From contig JAJQHI010000094.1 of the NCBI GenBank assembly GCA_021199825.1, forward strand, positions 1-7,968: a stretch of 7,968 nucleotides of DNA, in the 5' to 3' direction. The notes beneath the pieces are model-generated. The model was not told the DNA's origin. It ran no database searches and worked only from the letters and a program-made list of their open reading frames with translations. The translations under genes and the position numbers were made by a program. Below, piece after piece: positions 1-6,274 of the stretch; position 1 is the first letter of the stretch; the number at the start of each line of letters is the position of its first letter. Origin of the DNA: Bacillota bacterium. GTDB taxonomy: Bacteria; Bacillota; Clostridia; Oscillospirales; CAG-272.

Positions 1-1
1 A

Positions 2-766
2 TATTATGTTCCCGGAAATATAAGCAGTCAGTTTATTAGCGGTCTGCTTTTTGCACTTCCCTTAGCAAAGGATCAGGGTGAAAGCACGATTCACGTCACC
101 CCGCCGCTTGAAAGTGCGCCGTATATTGATTTAACACTCGACGCTTTAAATAAATACGGAGTTACAGTTTCCCGTCCCGACAAATATACATTTGTCATAC
201 CGAGCGGTCAAAGGTATCAGCCGTATTCAGGGGATGTTGAGGGTGACTGGTCAAACGCAGCGTTTTTCATCGCGCTCAAGTGCCTCGGATTTGACGTTTG
301 CGTATCGGGACTCAATCAAAATTCACTTCAGGGAGACAGAGTTTGCTCCGATATGATGGAAAATCTGACTCACAGTCACGCCGTCATATCCGTTTCGGAA
401 TGTCCCGATATCGCACCCATACTTATGACCGTCGGCGCACTTTGCCACGGTGTAACGCTCACTGACACGTCGCGTCTCAAGATTAAGGAAAGCGACAGGG
501 GAGAGGCTATGGCACAGGAGCTATATAAGCTGGGAGTTGAATGTGAGGTATACGAAAATAAAATTGTCGTGCCCAAATGTGCCCTTCACGCGCCGAATGA
601 GGTGATTGACGGACACAACGATCACCGTGTCGTGATGGCAATGGCGACAGCACTGCTCTTTTTGGGCGGTGAGATTACGGGTGCTGAGGCGGTGCGCAAA
701 AGTCTGCCTGACTATTTTGAAATAATTAAAAGCCTCGGAGGGGAGGTTGAGGAAATTGAAGCTTAA
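2..766 (+). CDS. aroA: 3-phosphoshikimate 1-carboxyvinyltransferase (EPSP synthase), 5'-truncated by window edge
   Basis: Cytoplasmic enzyme of the shikimate pathway. It transfers the enolpyruvyl group of phosphoenolpyruvate to shikimate-3-phosphate. The frame is open from base 2 to the TAA at 764-766, giving about 254 C-terminal residues of a family usually near 420-430, so the N-terminal 40% lies upstream. Family signatures visible in order are PGNISSQFISGLLFALP at the left edge, GDWSNAAFF, CPDIAPIL (carrying the family's catalytic Asp), the RLKIKESDR motif (Glu and Arg of the active site) and DHRVVMAMA near the end (the DHR phosphate/PEP-binding arginine). All expected C-terminal catalytic motifs are present, so the enzyme looks functional. 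The internal ATG at 353 is not the start, because homology continues upstream to the window edge. The 3' end overlaps the likely TTG start of tyrA, indicating translational coupling in one operon. Identification is secure. Confidence 0.96.
   Translation, partial: YYVPGNISSQFISGLLFALPLAKDQGESTIHVTPPLESAPYIDLTLDALNKYGVTVSRPDKYTFVIPSGQRYQPYSGDVEGDWSNAAFFIALKCLGFDVCVSGLNQNSLQGDRVCSDMMENLTHSHAVISVSECPDIAPILMTVGALCHGVTLTDTSRLKIKESDRGEAMAQELYKLGVECEVYENKIVVPKCALHAPNEVIDGHNDHRVVMAMATALLFLGGEITGAEAVRKSLPDYFEIIKSLGGEVEEIEA
737..746 (+). promoter_or_regulatory. Ribosome binding site that decides the tyrA start
   Basis: GGAGGGGAGG, inside the end of aroA, is two overlapping Shine-Dalgarno cores. The first GGAGG lies 5 nt before the TTG at 747. 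The second GGGAGG lies 9 nt before a second TTG at 756. The ATG at 774 has no comparable site at normal distance. This favours a TTG start overlapping aroA. Confidence 0.6.
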
Positions 767-1619
767 TCGAGATATGAATATACTCATTGTCGGTCTTGGT
801 CTGTTGGGCGGAAGCTACGCTATGTCATTGACACGTCAGGGGTATCATGTAAAGGCTATAACGAGAAGTCACGCATCGGTTGAATACGCGATTGATGAGG
901 GACTTGTGGAATACGCAACAAATGAGGTGGAAGCGCAGCTTGTAGGCGAGGCTGACATTGTTGTTTTTGCGCTTTACCCGCACGTTTTCAAGGAATGGGT
1001 TGCCGAATATCAAAAATATTTTAAATCAGGTGCTGTGATTACTGACGTTACGGGCGTAAAATCGTGCATTGTTTATGACATACAGTCAATGCTGAGGGAC
1101 GATGTTGAATTTATCGCGGCTCATCCTATGGCAGGCCGCGAAAAGAGCGGTGTACAAAACTGCGACGACTCCATATTCAAGGGAGCGAACTACGTTGTTG
1201 TACTGACAGACAAAAATACTCAAGGCGCAATTGAGCTTTGCAAAAGCATCGGTGAGGTTTTGGGATTTGCAAGAATATCTGAGCTTTCACCTGAAGAGCA
1301 TGACAAAATAATCGCATTTGTTTCGCAGCTCACACACTGCATTGCAATCGCGCTCATGACATGTCAGACGACACCGCACCTTGAGGAATACACGGGAGAT
1401 TCATTCCGCGACCTTACAAGGATAGCGAGGCTTAACGACGATATGTGGAGCGAGCTTTTCCTTCTTAACAAGGACGCTTTAATAAGCGAAATGGAGCTTT
1501 TCGAGGGTGAGCTTGACAAGCTCAAGACACTTCTCATTGAAGGCGACCGCGAGGGGCTGCGCGAAATGATGCGTTATTCAACGGCGCGCAGAGCGGTCTT
1601 CGACAAACCAAAGGATTAA
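747..1619 (+). CDS. tyrA: Prephenate dehydrogenase (tyrosine branch)
   Basis: Cytoplasmic NAD(P)-dependent enzyme that oxidatively decarboxylates prephenate to 4-hydroxyphenylpyruvate, the tyrosine precursor. Counting from the TTG at 747 (290 aa), a Rossmann dinucleotide motif GLGLLGGS is at about residues 16-23. HPMAGREKSG is at 126-135 and SQLTH, ending in the likely catalytic His197, at 193-197. The all-alpha C-terminal dimerisation domain with SFRDLTRIA and ELFLLNKDALI follows. The length matches a stand-alone dehydrogenase; no chorismate mutase or ACT regulatory domain is attached, so tyrosine feedback through an ACT domain is not expected. It overlaps aroA by 20 bp if TTG 747 is used. 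ATG 774, which begins MNILIVGLG and fits typical family N termini, or TTG 756 are alternatives; the ribosome site favours a TTG. The gene sits 22 bp before the DAHP synthase gene in the same operon. Confidence 0.94.
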   Translation: MRKLKLNRDMNILIVGLGLLGGSYAMSLTRQGYHVKAITRSHASVEYAIDEGLVEYATNEVEAQLVGEADIVVFALYPHVFKEWVAEYQKYFKSGAVITDVTGVKSCIVYDIQSMLRDDVEFIAAHPMAGREKSGVQNCDDSIFKGANYVVVLTDKNTQGAIELCKSIGEVLGFARISELSPEEHDKIIAFVSQLTHCIAIALMTCQTTPHLEEYTGDSFRDLTRIARLNDDMWSELFLLNKDALISEMELFEGELDKLKTLLIEGDREGLREMMRYSTARRAVFDKPKD

Positions 1620-1641
1620 TAATATTAGGGGGTAATAAACT

Positions 1642-2673
1642 ATGAACTGTGATTTTATCAGGCGTCTGCCGATTCCTATGGAGATAAAGGAACAGTATCC
1701 CGTCTCGGAAAAGGCGGCTAAAATAAAGGCTGAGCGTGATGCGACAGTACATAAAATTCTGCGCGGGGAGGACGACAGATTTATACTGATAATCGGTCCC
1801 TGCTCCGCTGACAGAGAGGACAGTATTATCGATTATATCACGAGACTTCGTGACGTTCAGGAAAAGGTCAAGGACAAGATATTCATTATTCCGCGTGTTT
1901 ATACGGGCAAGCCCCGCACAACGGGCGATGGATACAAGGGAATGCTTCATCAGCCGAATCCGCAGGGCAATCCCGATCTTTTGAGCGGTATAATCGCAAT
2001 TCGTTCGCTTCATATGCGCGCGCTTTCCGAGGTTGGCTTTTCGTGCGCTGATGAGATGCTTTATCCTGAAAACTACAGATTCCTTGACGACATTTTAAAC
2101 TACGTCGCCGTGGGTGCCAGATCAGTTGAGAATCAGTTTCACCGTCTTGTTTCCAGCGCCATATATATTCCCGTCGGCATGAAAAACCCAACAAGCGGCG
2201 ATATTTCCGTTATGATGAACTCCATAACAGCAGCGCACCACTCACACGCTTTCATTTATAGGAACTGGGAGGTAAAAAGCAAGGGCAATCCTTACGCTCA
2301 CGCGATTTTGCGCGGATACGTCGATTCACGCGGAGTATCGTACCCAAATTACCACTATGAGGATTTGGCATCGCTTGCCGAGACTTACGAAAAATCGGGG
2401 CTTTCCAACCCCACGGTTTTGGTGGACACAAACCACGCAAATTCGGGAAAGAAGTATATGGAGCAAATCAGAATCGCAATGGAGGTGCTTCACAGCCGCC
2501 GTCACAGCAGCGACATAAAGCGGCTTGTCAAGGGTCTGATGATAGAGAGCTACATTGAGGACGGAAACCAGCCTCTTGACGGCGGTGTTTACGGAAAATC
2601 AATCACCGACCCGTGTCTTGGATGGGAGAAGAGCGAACGGCTGATATATGATATTGCCGACAAGCTTGATTGA
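1642..2673 (+). CDS. aroF: 3-deoxy-7-phosphoheptulonate (DAHP) synthase, class I AroF/G/H type
   Basis: First committed enzyme of the shikimate pathway. It condenses phosphoenolpyruvate and erythrose-4-phosphate to DAHP in the cytoplasm. The 343-residue length is normal for the E. coli-like class I enzymes. Visible motifs are IGPCSADRED (51-60), PRVYTGKPRTTGDGYKG (84-100), GARSVENQFHR (158-168), PVGMKNPTSGD, DTNHANSGKK (262-271), IESYIEDGNQ (301-310) and YGKSITDPCLGW (317-328). By analogy with AroG, the divalent-metal ligands would be Cys54, His265, Glu302 and Asp323, all present. AGGGGG at 1627-1632 is 9 nt before the ATG. It is the last gene of the aroA-tyrA-aroF operon, ending in TGA. The F, G or H paralogue symbol, and hence which amino acid inhibits it, cannot be read from the sequence; the symbol is a family label. 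The tyrA neighbour makes a tyrosine link plausible but unproven. Confidence 0.95.
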   Translation: MNCDFIRRLPIPMEIKEQYPVSEKAAKIKAERDATVHKILRGEDDRFILIIGPCSADREDSIIDYITRLRDVQEKVKDKIFIIPRVYTGKPRTTGDGYKGMLHQPNPQGNPDLLSGIIAIRSLHMRALSEVGFSCADEMLYPENYRFLDDILNYVAVGARSVENQFHRLVSSAIYIPVGMKNPTSGDISVMMNSITAAHHSHAFIYRNWEVKSKGNPYAHAILRGYVDSRGVSYPNYHYEDLASLAETYEKSGLSNPTVLVDTNHANSGKKYMEQIRIAMEVLHSRRHSSDIKRLVKGLMIESYIEDGNQPLDGGVYGKSITDPCLGWEKSERLIYDIADKLD

Positions 2674-2684
2674 CAAATAGAGCA

Positions 2685-2715
2685 CGGGCAAAAAGACAAT
2701 TTTCACATGTGCCCG
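2685..2715 (+). terminator. Weak hairpin after the aromatic operon, possible terminator
   Basis: CGGGCA at 2685-2690 can pair with TGCCCG at 2710-2715 across a 19-nt interval that contains AAAA/TTTT complementarity and the palindrome CACATGTG. No T tract follows directly, only an A/T-rich stretch. It is the only candidate end signal for the aroA-tyrA-aroF operon before the next promoter. If it does not terminate, operon transcripts would run into the strong terminator at 2791-2830. Confidence 0.25.
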
Positions 2716-2743
2716 ACGCATTAAAATTTGTGAAGATTGACGC

Positions 2744-2772
2744 TTGCAAAAAGCGCCGCACTATGATATAAT
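2744..2772 (+). promoter_or_regulatory. Sigma-A promoter of the MATE exporter leader
   Basis: TTGCAA (2744-2749), a 17-bp spacer and a perfect TATAAT (2767-2772) on the plus strand. This predicts a transcript starting near G2779, only about 12 nt before the terminator hairpin at 2791. A TTGACG at 2737 lies too far from the -10 (24 bp) and is less likely as the -35. Confidence 0.7.
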
Positions 2773-2790
2773 TATTTTGTTGAGCGGCAT

Positions 2791-2830
2791 GAGTGCGTAA
2801 GTCCGAACAGGATTTGCGCACTCTTTTTTT
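2791..2830 (+). terminator. Strong intrinsic terminator inside the MATE leader
   Basis: Arms 2791-2804 and 2810-2823 form 14 continuous pairs (two G-U wobbles), closing a 5-nt GAACA loop. Seven T (2824-2830) follow. The lower half of the stem is GAGTGCG/CGCACTC. It lies downstream of the promoter at 2744-2772 and upstream of the exporter start at 2872, so it acts as an attenuator rather than as a gene-end signal. Confidence 0.85.
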
Positions 2831-2860
2831 GTTCGCTGATATTAAAACAGTTTTATTATT

Positions 2861-2866
2861 TGGAGG
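2861..2866 (+). promoter_or_regulatory. Ribosome binding site fixing the MATE start at ATG 2872
   Basis: TGGAGG ends 5 nt before ATG 2872. The in-frame TTG at 2860 overlaps this site and would give only four extra residues, so ATG 2872 is the better start. Confidence 0.8.
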
Positions 2867-2871
2867 TTTTT

Positions 2872-3576
2872 ATGTCAAAAGAAGAAACATCAAGCGACTA
2901 TCTTGAAAAAGAGAGTCTCGGTCGGCTGATGCTCAAGTATTCGGTGCCGTGCATTATATCGCTTTTGGTCGGTGCCCTTTATAATATTGTGGATCAGCTC
3001 TACATCGCAAACGCCGATTATCTCGGCTCATACGGAAACTCCGCAAACAGCGTTGTTTTTCCGCTGACGGTAATAGCGCTTGCAATTGCAGTTATGATTG
3101 GTGACGGATGCTGCGCATATATGAGCATGAAGCTGGGAGCGCGTGATATCAAATCCGCAGCAGACAGCGTAGGCTCTGCTGTCACACTTACCGTTATTAG
3201 CAGCATTATTCTTACCGCTGTGTATCTGCTTTTCAGTGACGGGCTGATTACAATTTTCGGCGGTACGGTGAATGACAAAACATTCGAGCTTGCAAAGGAG
3301 TATTTTTTCTGGATTTCGATAGGCATTCCCTTTTATATGTTCGGTCAGGCGCTCAACGCGGTCATTCGCTCGGACGGTTCTCCGAATTACGCGATGGCAA
3401 CACTGCTTTCGGGAGCTGTAATAAACGTAATCCTCGATTACATTTTCATATATCCTTTAAAGCTTGGTATGAAGGGGGCGGCGCTCGCAACGATTATCGG
3501 ACAAATAGTAGCGGCAATACTTGCGCTAATTTATCTCTTCCGAATGAAAAACGTCAAGCTTAAGGCACACAACTGA
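2872..3576 (+). CDS. MepA-type MATE efflux transporter, N-terminal half (ends at in-frame TGA)
   Basis: MATE transporters are inner-membrane antiporters with two six-helix bundles that expel cationic drugs and other organic cations using a Na+ or H+ gradient. This 234-residue piece from ATG 2872 is the whole N-terminal bundle. The opening MSKEETSSDYLEKESLGRLM is typical of the MepA subgroup. DQLYIAN ends the first helix region. GDGCCAYMSMKLG and QALNAVIRSDGSPNYAM match conserved MATE loop segments, and GAVINVILDYIFIYPLKLGMKGAALAT matches helices 5-6. Translation stops at TGA 3574-3576 just after a basic stretch, where the cytoplasmic linker to the second bundle begins. The next frame-1 segment continues the same protein. 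Expression is likely controlled by the leader terminator. Alone, this half is not expected to transport. Confidence 0.85.
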   Translation: MSKEETSSDYLEKESLGRLMLKYSVPCIISLLVGALYNIVDQLYIANADYLGSYGNSANSVVFPLTVIALAIAVMIGDGCCAYMSMKLGARDIKSAADSVGSAVTLTVISSIILTAVYLLFSDGLITIFGGTVNDKTFELAKEYFFWISIGIPFYMFGQALNAVIRSDGSPNYAMATLLSGAVINVILDYIFIYPLKLGMKGAALATIIGQIVAAILALIYLFRMKNVKLKAHN

Positions 3577-3585
3577 GTCCCGAAT

Positions 3586-4311
3586 TTGAGTGTAACAAAG
3601 CGTATGCTTCCGCTTGGACTGACGAGCTTTTTAGCACAAATTTCAATGGTAATCTCGCTCGCAGCCGTATACAACATGGTTGCGAAATACGTAGGAGACA
3701 TAGTTAATTACGGCACTGAGGACATTCCCCTTGATGAGCTGACGCAAATACCGACTGCCATAGTCGGCATCGGAATGAAGTTTTTCCAAATGATTATCTC
3801 CGTCTCAATCGGAATGGCTGCCGGGTGCATTCCCGTAGTAGGATACAATATGGGAGCGGGCAGGCATGACAGAGTTAAGGGACTGCTGACGCGGATGTTG
3901 ATAGCGGAACTTTTATTCGGAATTATTGCAACAATAATATGCGAGGTATTCCCGTCACAGCTTATAGGTCTGTTCGGTTCATCGGGCGAGAGTGAATATT
4001 ACATCAATTTTGGCGTTGACTGCATAAGAATATTCTTATCTTTTATATTCCTCGCGTGCGTAAACAAAGGCGTAACGATTTATATGCAGGCGATGGGCAA
4101 GGCGTTTATATCAACTGCACTATCAATGCTTCGTGAAATTGTTCTCGGAGCGGGACTTCCGCTTATTCTTCCTTATTTCTTCGGTCTTAAAGGTATTCTT
4201 TATTTCATGCCTGTCGCTGACGTTGTAACGTTTATCGCGTCGGTATTTGTGATAATAAGCCTGTACCGTGAGCTTGGCGGAAAAGAAAAAGCCTCATCAC
4301 TGAAGGCGTAA
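3586..4311 (+). CDS. MepA-type MATE efflux transporter, C-terminal half (same frame after the TGA)
   Basis: In the same frame as the N half and separated from it only by the TGA and three codons, this segment encodes the second MATE bundle of about 241 residues. KRMLPLGLTSFLAQISM is the usual opening of helix 7. A longer than usual hydrophilic loop with GTEDIPLDELTQ follows the first helix. IPVVGYNMGAGRHDRVK is the hallmark MATE motif after helix 8, and the remaining hydrophobic blocks give about six helices in total. The frame ends in TAA followed by a terminator. The nominal start, TTG 3586, has no Shine-Dalgarno site, nor does ATG 3604, so independent initiation is poorly supported. Joined with the N half the protein would be about 479 positions, normal for the family. 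Whether this half is made at all depends on readthrough, reinitiation or the reality of the TGA. Confidence 0.75.
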   Translation: MSVTKRMLPLGLTSFLAQISMVISLAAVYNMVAKYVGDIVNYGTEDIPLDELTQIPTAIVGIGMKFFQMIISVSIGMAAGCIPVVGYNMGAGRHDRVKGLLTRMLIAELLFGIIATIICEVFPSQLIGLFGSSGESEYYINFGVDCIRIFLSFIFLACVNKGVTIYMQAMGKAFISTALSMLREIVLGAGLPLILPYFFGLKGILYFMPVADVVTFIASVFVIISLYRELGGKEKASSLKA

Positions 4312-4344
4312 AAACAATGGTCACATATAAATAACCGCAATGCA

Positions 4345-4374
4345 AAATCCCCATCGGATGCCCGATGGGGATTT
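4345..4374. terminator. Bidirectional intrinsic terminator between convergent units
   Basis: AAATCCCCATCGG (4345-4357) pairs perfectly with CCGATGGGGATTT (4362-4374), 13 bp around a 4-nt loop. The A/T ends of the stem provide a short U run in either direction (TTT on plus, TTTT on minus). It lies 33 bp after the MATE stop and 29 bp from the lipoprotein stop on the opposite strand, so it can end both transcripts. Confidence 0.85.
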
Positions 4375-4403
4375 AACTATGAAAGGTCTTTAACCATTAA
4401 AGA

Positions 4404-6104
4404 TTATTCGGCTTCTTCCTCGGTCGCATAGTTCTCCGCATAGAATTCAGAGTAAATATACGCGGCTCCGTATTCCCAATCCTCATCCGAAACCATCGCC
4501 GCAAAGTATTCATTCTCTGCAATCAGCGAATTGAATTCCTTGAACTTGTCATCGACCTCCTCCAAGGAAATCGACATCAGCTGCTCGTAGATTTCAGCGG
4601 ATAGCGTCTCAATCTGCGTGTAATACGACGCATTCGATGAATTCCTAAGACCGTTTACATAAAGGAACGGGCTGAGAATGGAATCGGTATTTTTCTGCTT
4701 GTCGTACTCCCACTGATTGATGTCCATATCCTCTTCCGGGTATGCAACATATGTGTTGCCCGTATAGAGAATGTTCATCATGTACTCGTTGTTGAGTCTG
4801 ACAACCTTGCCGTCGTCATCAAGCTGGTAGTTTGTGCCCTCAATGCCATACTGAAGGAGATTGCGGATCTCACTGTTGGTGTTTATTTCAACGATAACCT
4901 CCATTGCGCGGTCAAGGTCAGCTGTATATGAGCTTACAGCAAATGAAGCAGCGAATACATCCTCCTGCGTTGCCTTCGGATATTCGTAAATCGATACGTA
5001 GTAATCATCCTCATACTCAGCAATATCGGAATAGTCACCCGAAATAACGCCAACTGCGAATGTTTCGACGGAATCAGCATCCCCAGCAATGCATCCGGCT
5101 TCCTCAAACGCCTTCATCATTTTAAACTGGGACTTATACGCGGAAATATCAAATATGCTTCCAATGCTGCTCTTTGTATTGAACGTTGAACTGTTCGTAA
5201 CCAAAGACGCAAGAACGCTCCAATCGCCGTCCTCTGACCAATATGTCATTCCGGCAGCGTCAACCCATGAAAGTAACGCCGCAACCTCAGAGCTGTCCTC
5301 GTAGGTGTTCACGTCGTAAATGAAGTCCTCGCACTGAGCTATAGTGGTGAGCGTAGTGTAATCGTAATCGTATTTTTCGGCAAGCTCCTTGTTTACGAGG
5401 AGGAACTTATACTCGCCAAGACCGTGATTGTTGGGAATGCAGTACGTTGCACCGTTATTCTTCGCGGCGGTCAGGAACGTTGGGTATATGTAGCTCTTCA
5501 AAATCTTAGAATCGCCCGAAAGGTATGTATCAAGAACCGAAAGCGCATCACGATCAATCAGCTCAAGATAGTCGTCATAGCTTGTAATGAGGAAGATATC
5601 AAACTGATAATCATCGACCTCAGGATACTTGAGCTCCGAGATGCCATACTCGTTTGTGACGGTCTCAGCCTCGGTCTCCTCAGCCTCTGTTGTTTCAGAC
5701 GTTGTTGTTGTAACGCCTGCCTTACGGTCTGCGGCAGCCTGAACACGAGACGCCTCCTCGGATTCAGCGTCAGCCTCAGCCTTTGCCTCAATCACCGCGA
5801 GTCTCGCCTCAACAGCTTCGGCATATTCGTCCTCGCTGAATACCTTCAGCTCAACAGCTGTCGTGTAGGATGACTTGAGAATGTCGTTAATTGCGTCCTC
5901 GACAGCCTGAACTGCCTCTTCCGTCGTGCCATCCTCGCAGGGCAGCCACAGCGTAAGCGTAACAGGATCTCGGTCTGATGTCGATGTCGTGGTGTCATCA
6001 CCCGTAACCGTTGATGAATTGTCACTCTCTGTTGTGCAGCTCGAAAGAGCAAGCGAGAGCACCATGATTATGCAAAGAGTCATGTATAAAAGCTTTCTTT
6101 TCAT
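4404..6104 (-). CDS. Extracellular solute-binding lipoprotein (ABC-type family 1-like)
   Basis: Predicted membrane-anchored substrate receptor of an ABC importer. A signal peptide of basic MKRK, a hydrophobic core and lipobox LSSC gives lipid attachment at Cys23. A Thr/Ser/Asp-rich tether follows to about residue 46. The mature domain begins with VTLTLWLP (48-55), a typical family 1 binding-protein strand, and continues with QFDIFLITSYDDYLELID, YCIPNNHGLGEYKFLLVNKELAEKY and a late QYGIEGTNYQLDDDGKVVRLN segment, like oligosaccharide-binding lipoproteins. An Ala/Glu-rich, probably helical stretch and a Thr/Glu-rich stretch (about 96-150) interrupt the first lobe. At 566 aa it is longer than the usual 400-500. 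AGGAGGA at 6120-6114 lies 9 nt before the ATG, and its own promoter is at 6170-6198. No permease or ATPase gene lies nearby in the window, so the substrate is unknown; a sugar is a guess. Confidence 0.82.
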   Translation of the reverse strand: MKRKLLYMTLCIIMVLSLALSSCTTESDNSSTVTGDDTTTSTSDRDPVTLTLWLPCEDGTTEEAVQAVEDAINDILKSSYTTAVELKVFSEDEYAEAVEARLAVIEAKAEADAESEEASRVQAAADRKAGVTTTTSETTEAEETEAETVTNEYGISELKYPEVDDYQFDIFLITSYDDYLELIDRDALSVLDTYLSGDSKILKSYIYPTFLTAAKNNGATYCIPNNHGLGEYKFLLVNKELAEKYDYDYTTLTTIAQCEDFIYDVNTYEDSSEVAALLSWVDAAGMTYWSEDGDWSVLASLVTNSSTFNTKSSIGSIFDISAYKSQFKMMKAFEEAGCIAGDADSVETFAVGVISGDYSDIAEYEDDYYVSIYEYPKATQEDVFAASFAVSSYTADLDRAMEVIVEINTNSEIRNLLQYGIEGTNYQLDDDGKVVRLNNEYMMNILYTGNTYVAYPEEDMDINQWEYDKQKNTDSILSPFLYVNGLRNSSNASYYTQIETLSAEIYEQLMSISLEEVDDKFKEFNSLIAENEYFAAMVSDEDWEYGAAYIYSEFYAENYATEEEAE

Positions 6105-6157
6105 GTAGAATAATCCTCCTCTGTCATGTTTCCGCGTTCATAAAGCGCGCCGTAATA

Positions 6158-6175
6158 TATACTTTTGTAAGTATA
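6158..6175. promoter_or_regulatory. Operator-like palindrome over the -10/+1 of the lipoprotein promoter
   Basis: TATACTTTTGTAAGTATA has 7-bp inverted arms around TTGT and covers the -10 hexamer and the predicted transcription start. A dimeric repressor bound here would block the promoter. The regulator is not identifiable, and the A/T-rich arms make chance possible. Confidence 0.35.
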
Positions 6176-6198
6176 ACTCAAAACAATCCGCTTGTCAA
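6170..6198 (-). promoter_or_regulatory. Sigma-A promoter of the solute-binding lipoprotein gene
   Basis: On the minus strand, a perfect TTGACA (6198-6193), a 17-bp spacer and TATACT (6175-6170). Transcription should start near 6163, giving a leader of about 58 nt to the ATG at 6104. This is the closest match to consensus in the window. Confidence 0.85.
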
Positions 6199-6274
6199 GT
6201 ACCATTTGTTAATTTCGATCAAAAAAATTGCTCGGTACAAAATCGGCAAAGCGGAGCCAAAACAATTTTCTTGG

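Larger units (their letters stand above)
2779..2871 (+). ncRNA. Candidate riboswitch/attenuator leader RNA, possibly mepA motif (guanidine-IV)
   Basis: The predicted 5' leader of the MATE exporter gene is about 93 nt, and nearly half of it is an intrinsic terminator placed between promoter and start codon. That arrangement makes sense only if termination is conditional, or if a very short RNA is the main product. The stem apex reads CCGAACAGG, and the hexamer CGAACA there is complementary to TGTTCG at 2830-2835, just after the T tract, so an alternative or pseudoknotted fold is possible. From established knowledge, guanidine-IV riboswitches (mepA motif) are short, overlap a terminator stem and precede MATE exporters in Firmicutes. 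The class assignment here is inference from context and the apex sequence; a covariance-model hit would settle it. A protein-dependent attenuator or an unrelated RNA class remains possible. Confidence 0.5.
2872..4311 (+). pseudogene. Whole MATE exporter locus interrupted by one in-frame TGA
   Basis: The two halves are collinear, in one frame, with no insertion or deletion. A single base change at codon 3574-3576 (for example from CGA, GGA or TGG) would restore an ordinary MepA-like protein of about 479 residues. TGA is a true stop elsewhere in the window. The stop sits in the inter-bundle linker rather than in a helix. This entry describes the locus as a nonsense-mutated gene; a sequencing error or a functional split cannot be excluded. 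Confidence 0.55.

Noticed and set aside
1534..2013. Minus-strand open frame of 159 codons across the tyrA-aroF junction
   Set aside because: It lies opposite two well-identified genes, has no recognisable domain, and is a composition shadow.
3574..3576. TGA recoded as an amino acid in the MATE gene
   Set aside because: The DAHP synthase gene, rpoD and dnaG all end in TGA at the expected family C terminus, so TGA is a normal stop here. No selenocysteine hairpin is evident, and MATE proteins are not selenoproteins.
5424..5873. Plus-strand open frame of 149 codons inside the lipoprotein gene
   Set aside because: It is antisense to the low-complexity part of the lipoprotein, its Cys/Leu/Arg-rich product resembles no protein, and it has no convincing ribosome site.
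6206..6270. GGC...GCC hairpin (around 6245-6258) as the rpoD terminator
   Set aside because: The stem is only three G/C pairs with a large loop and only a modest T run after it. The TGCACAA hairpins closer to rpoD are better candidates.
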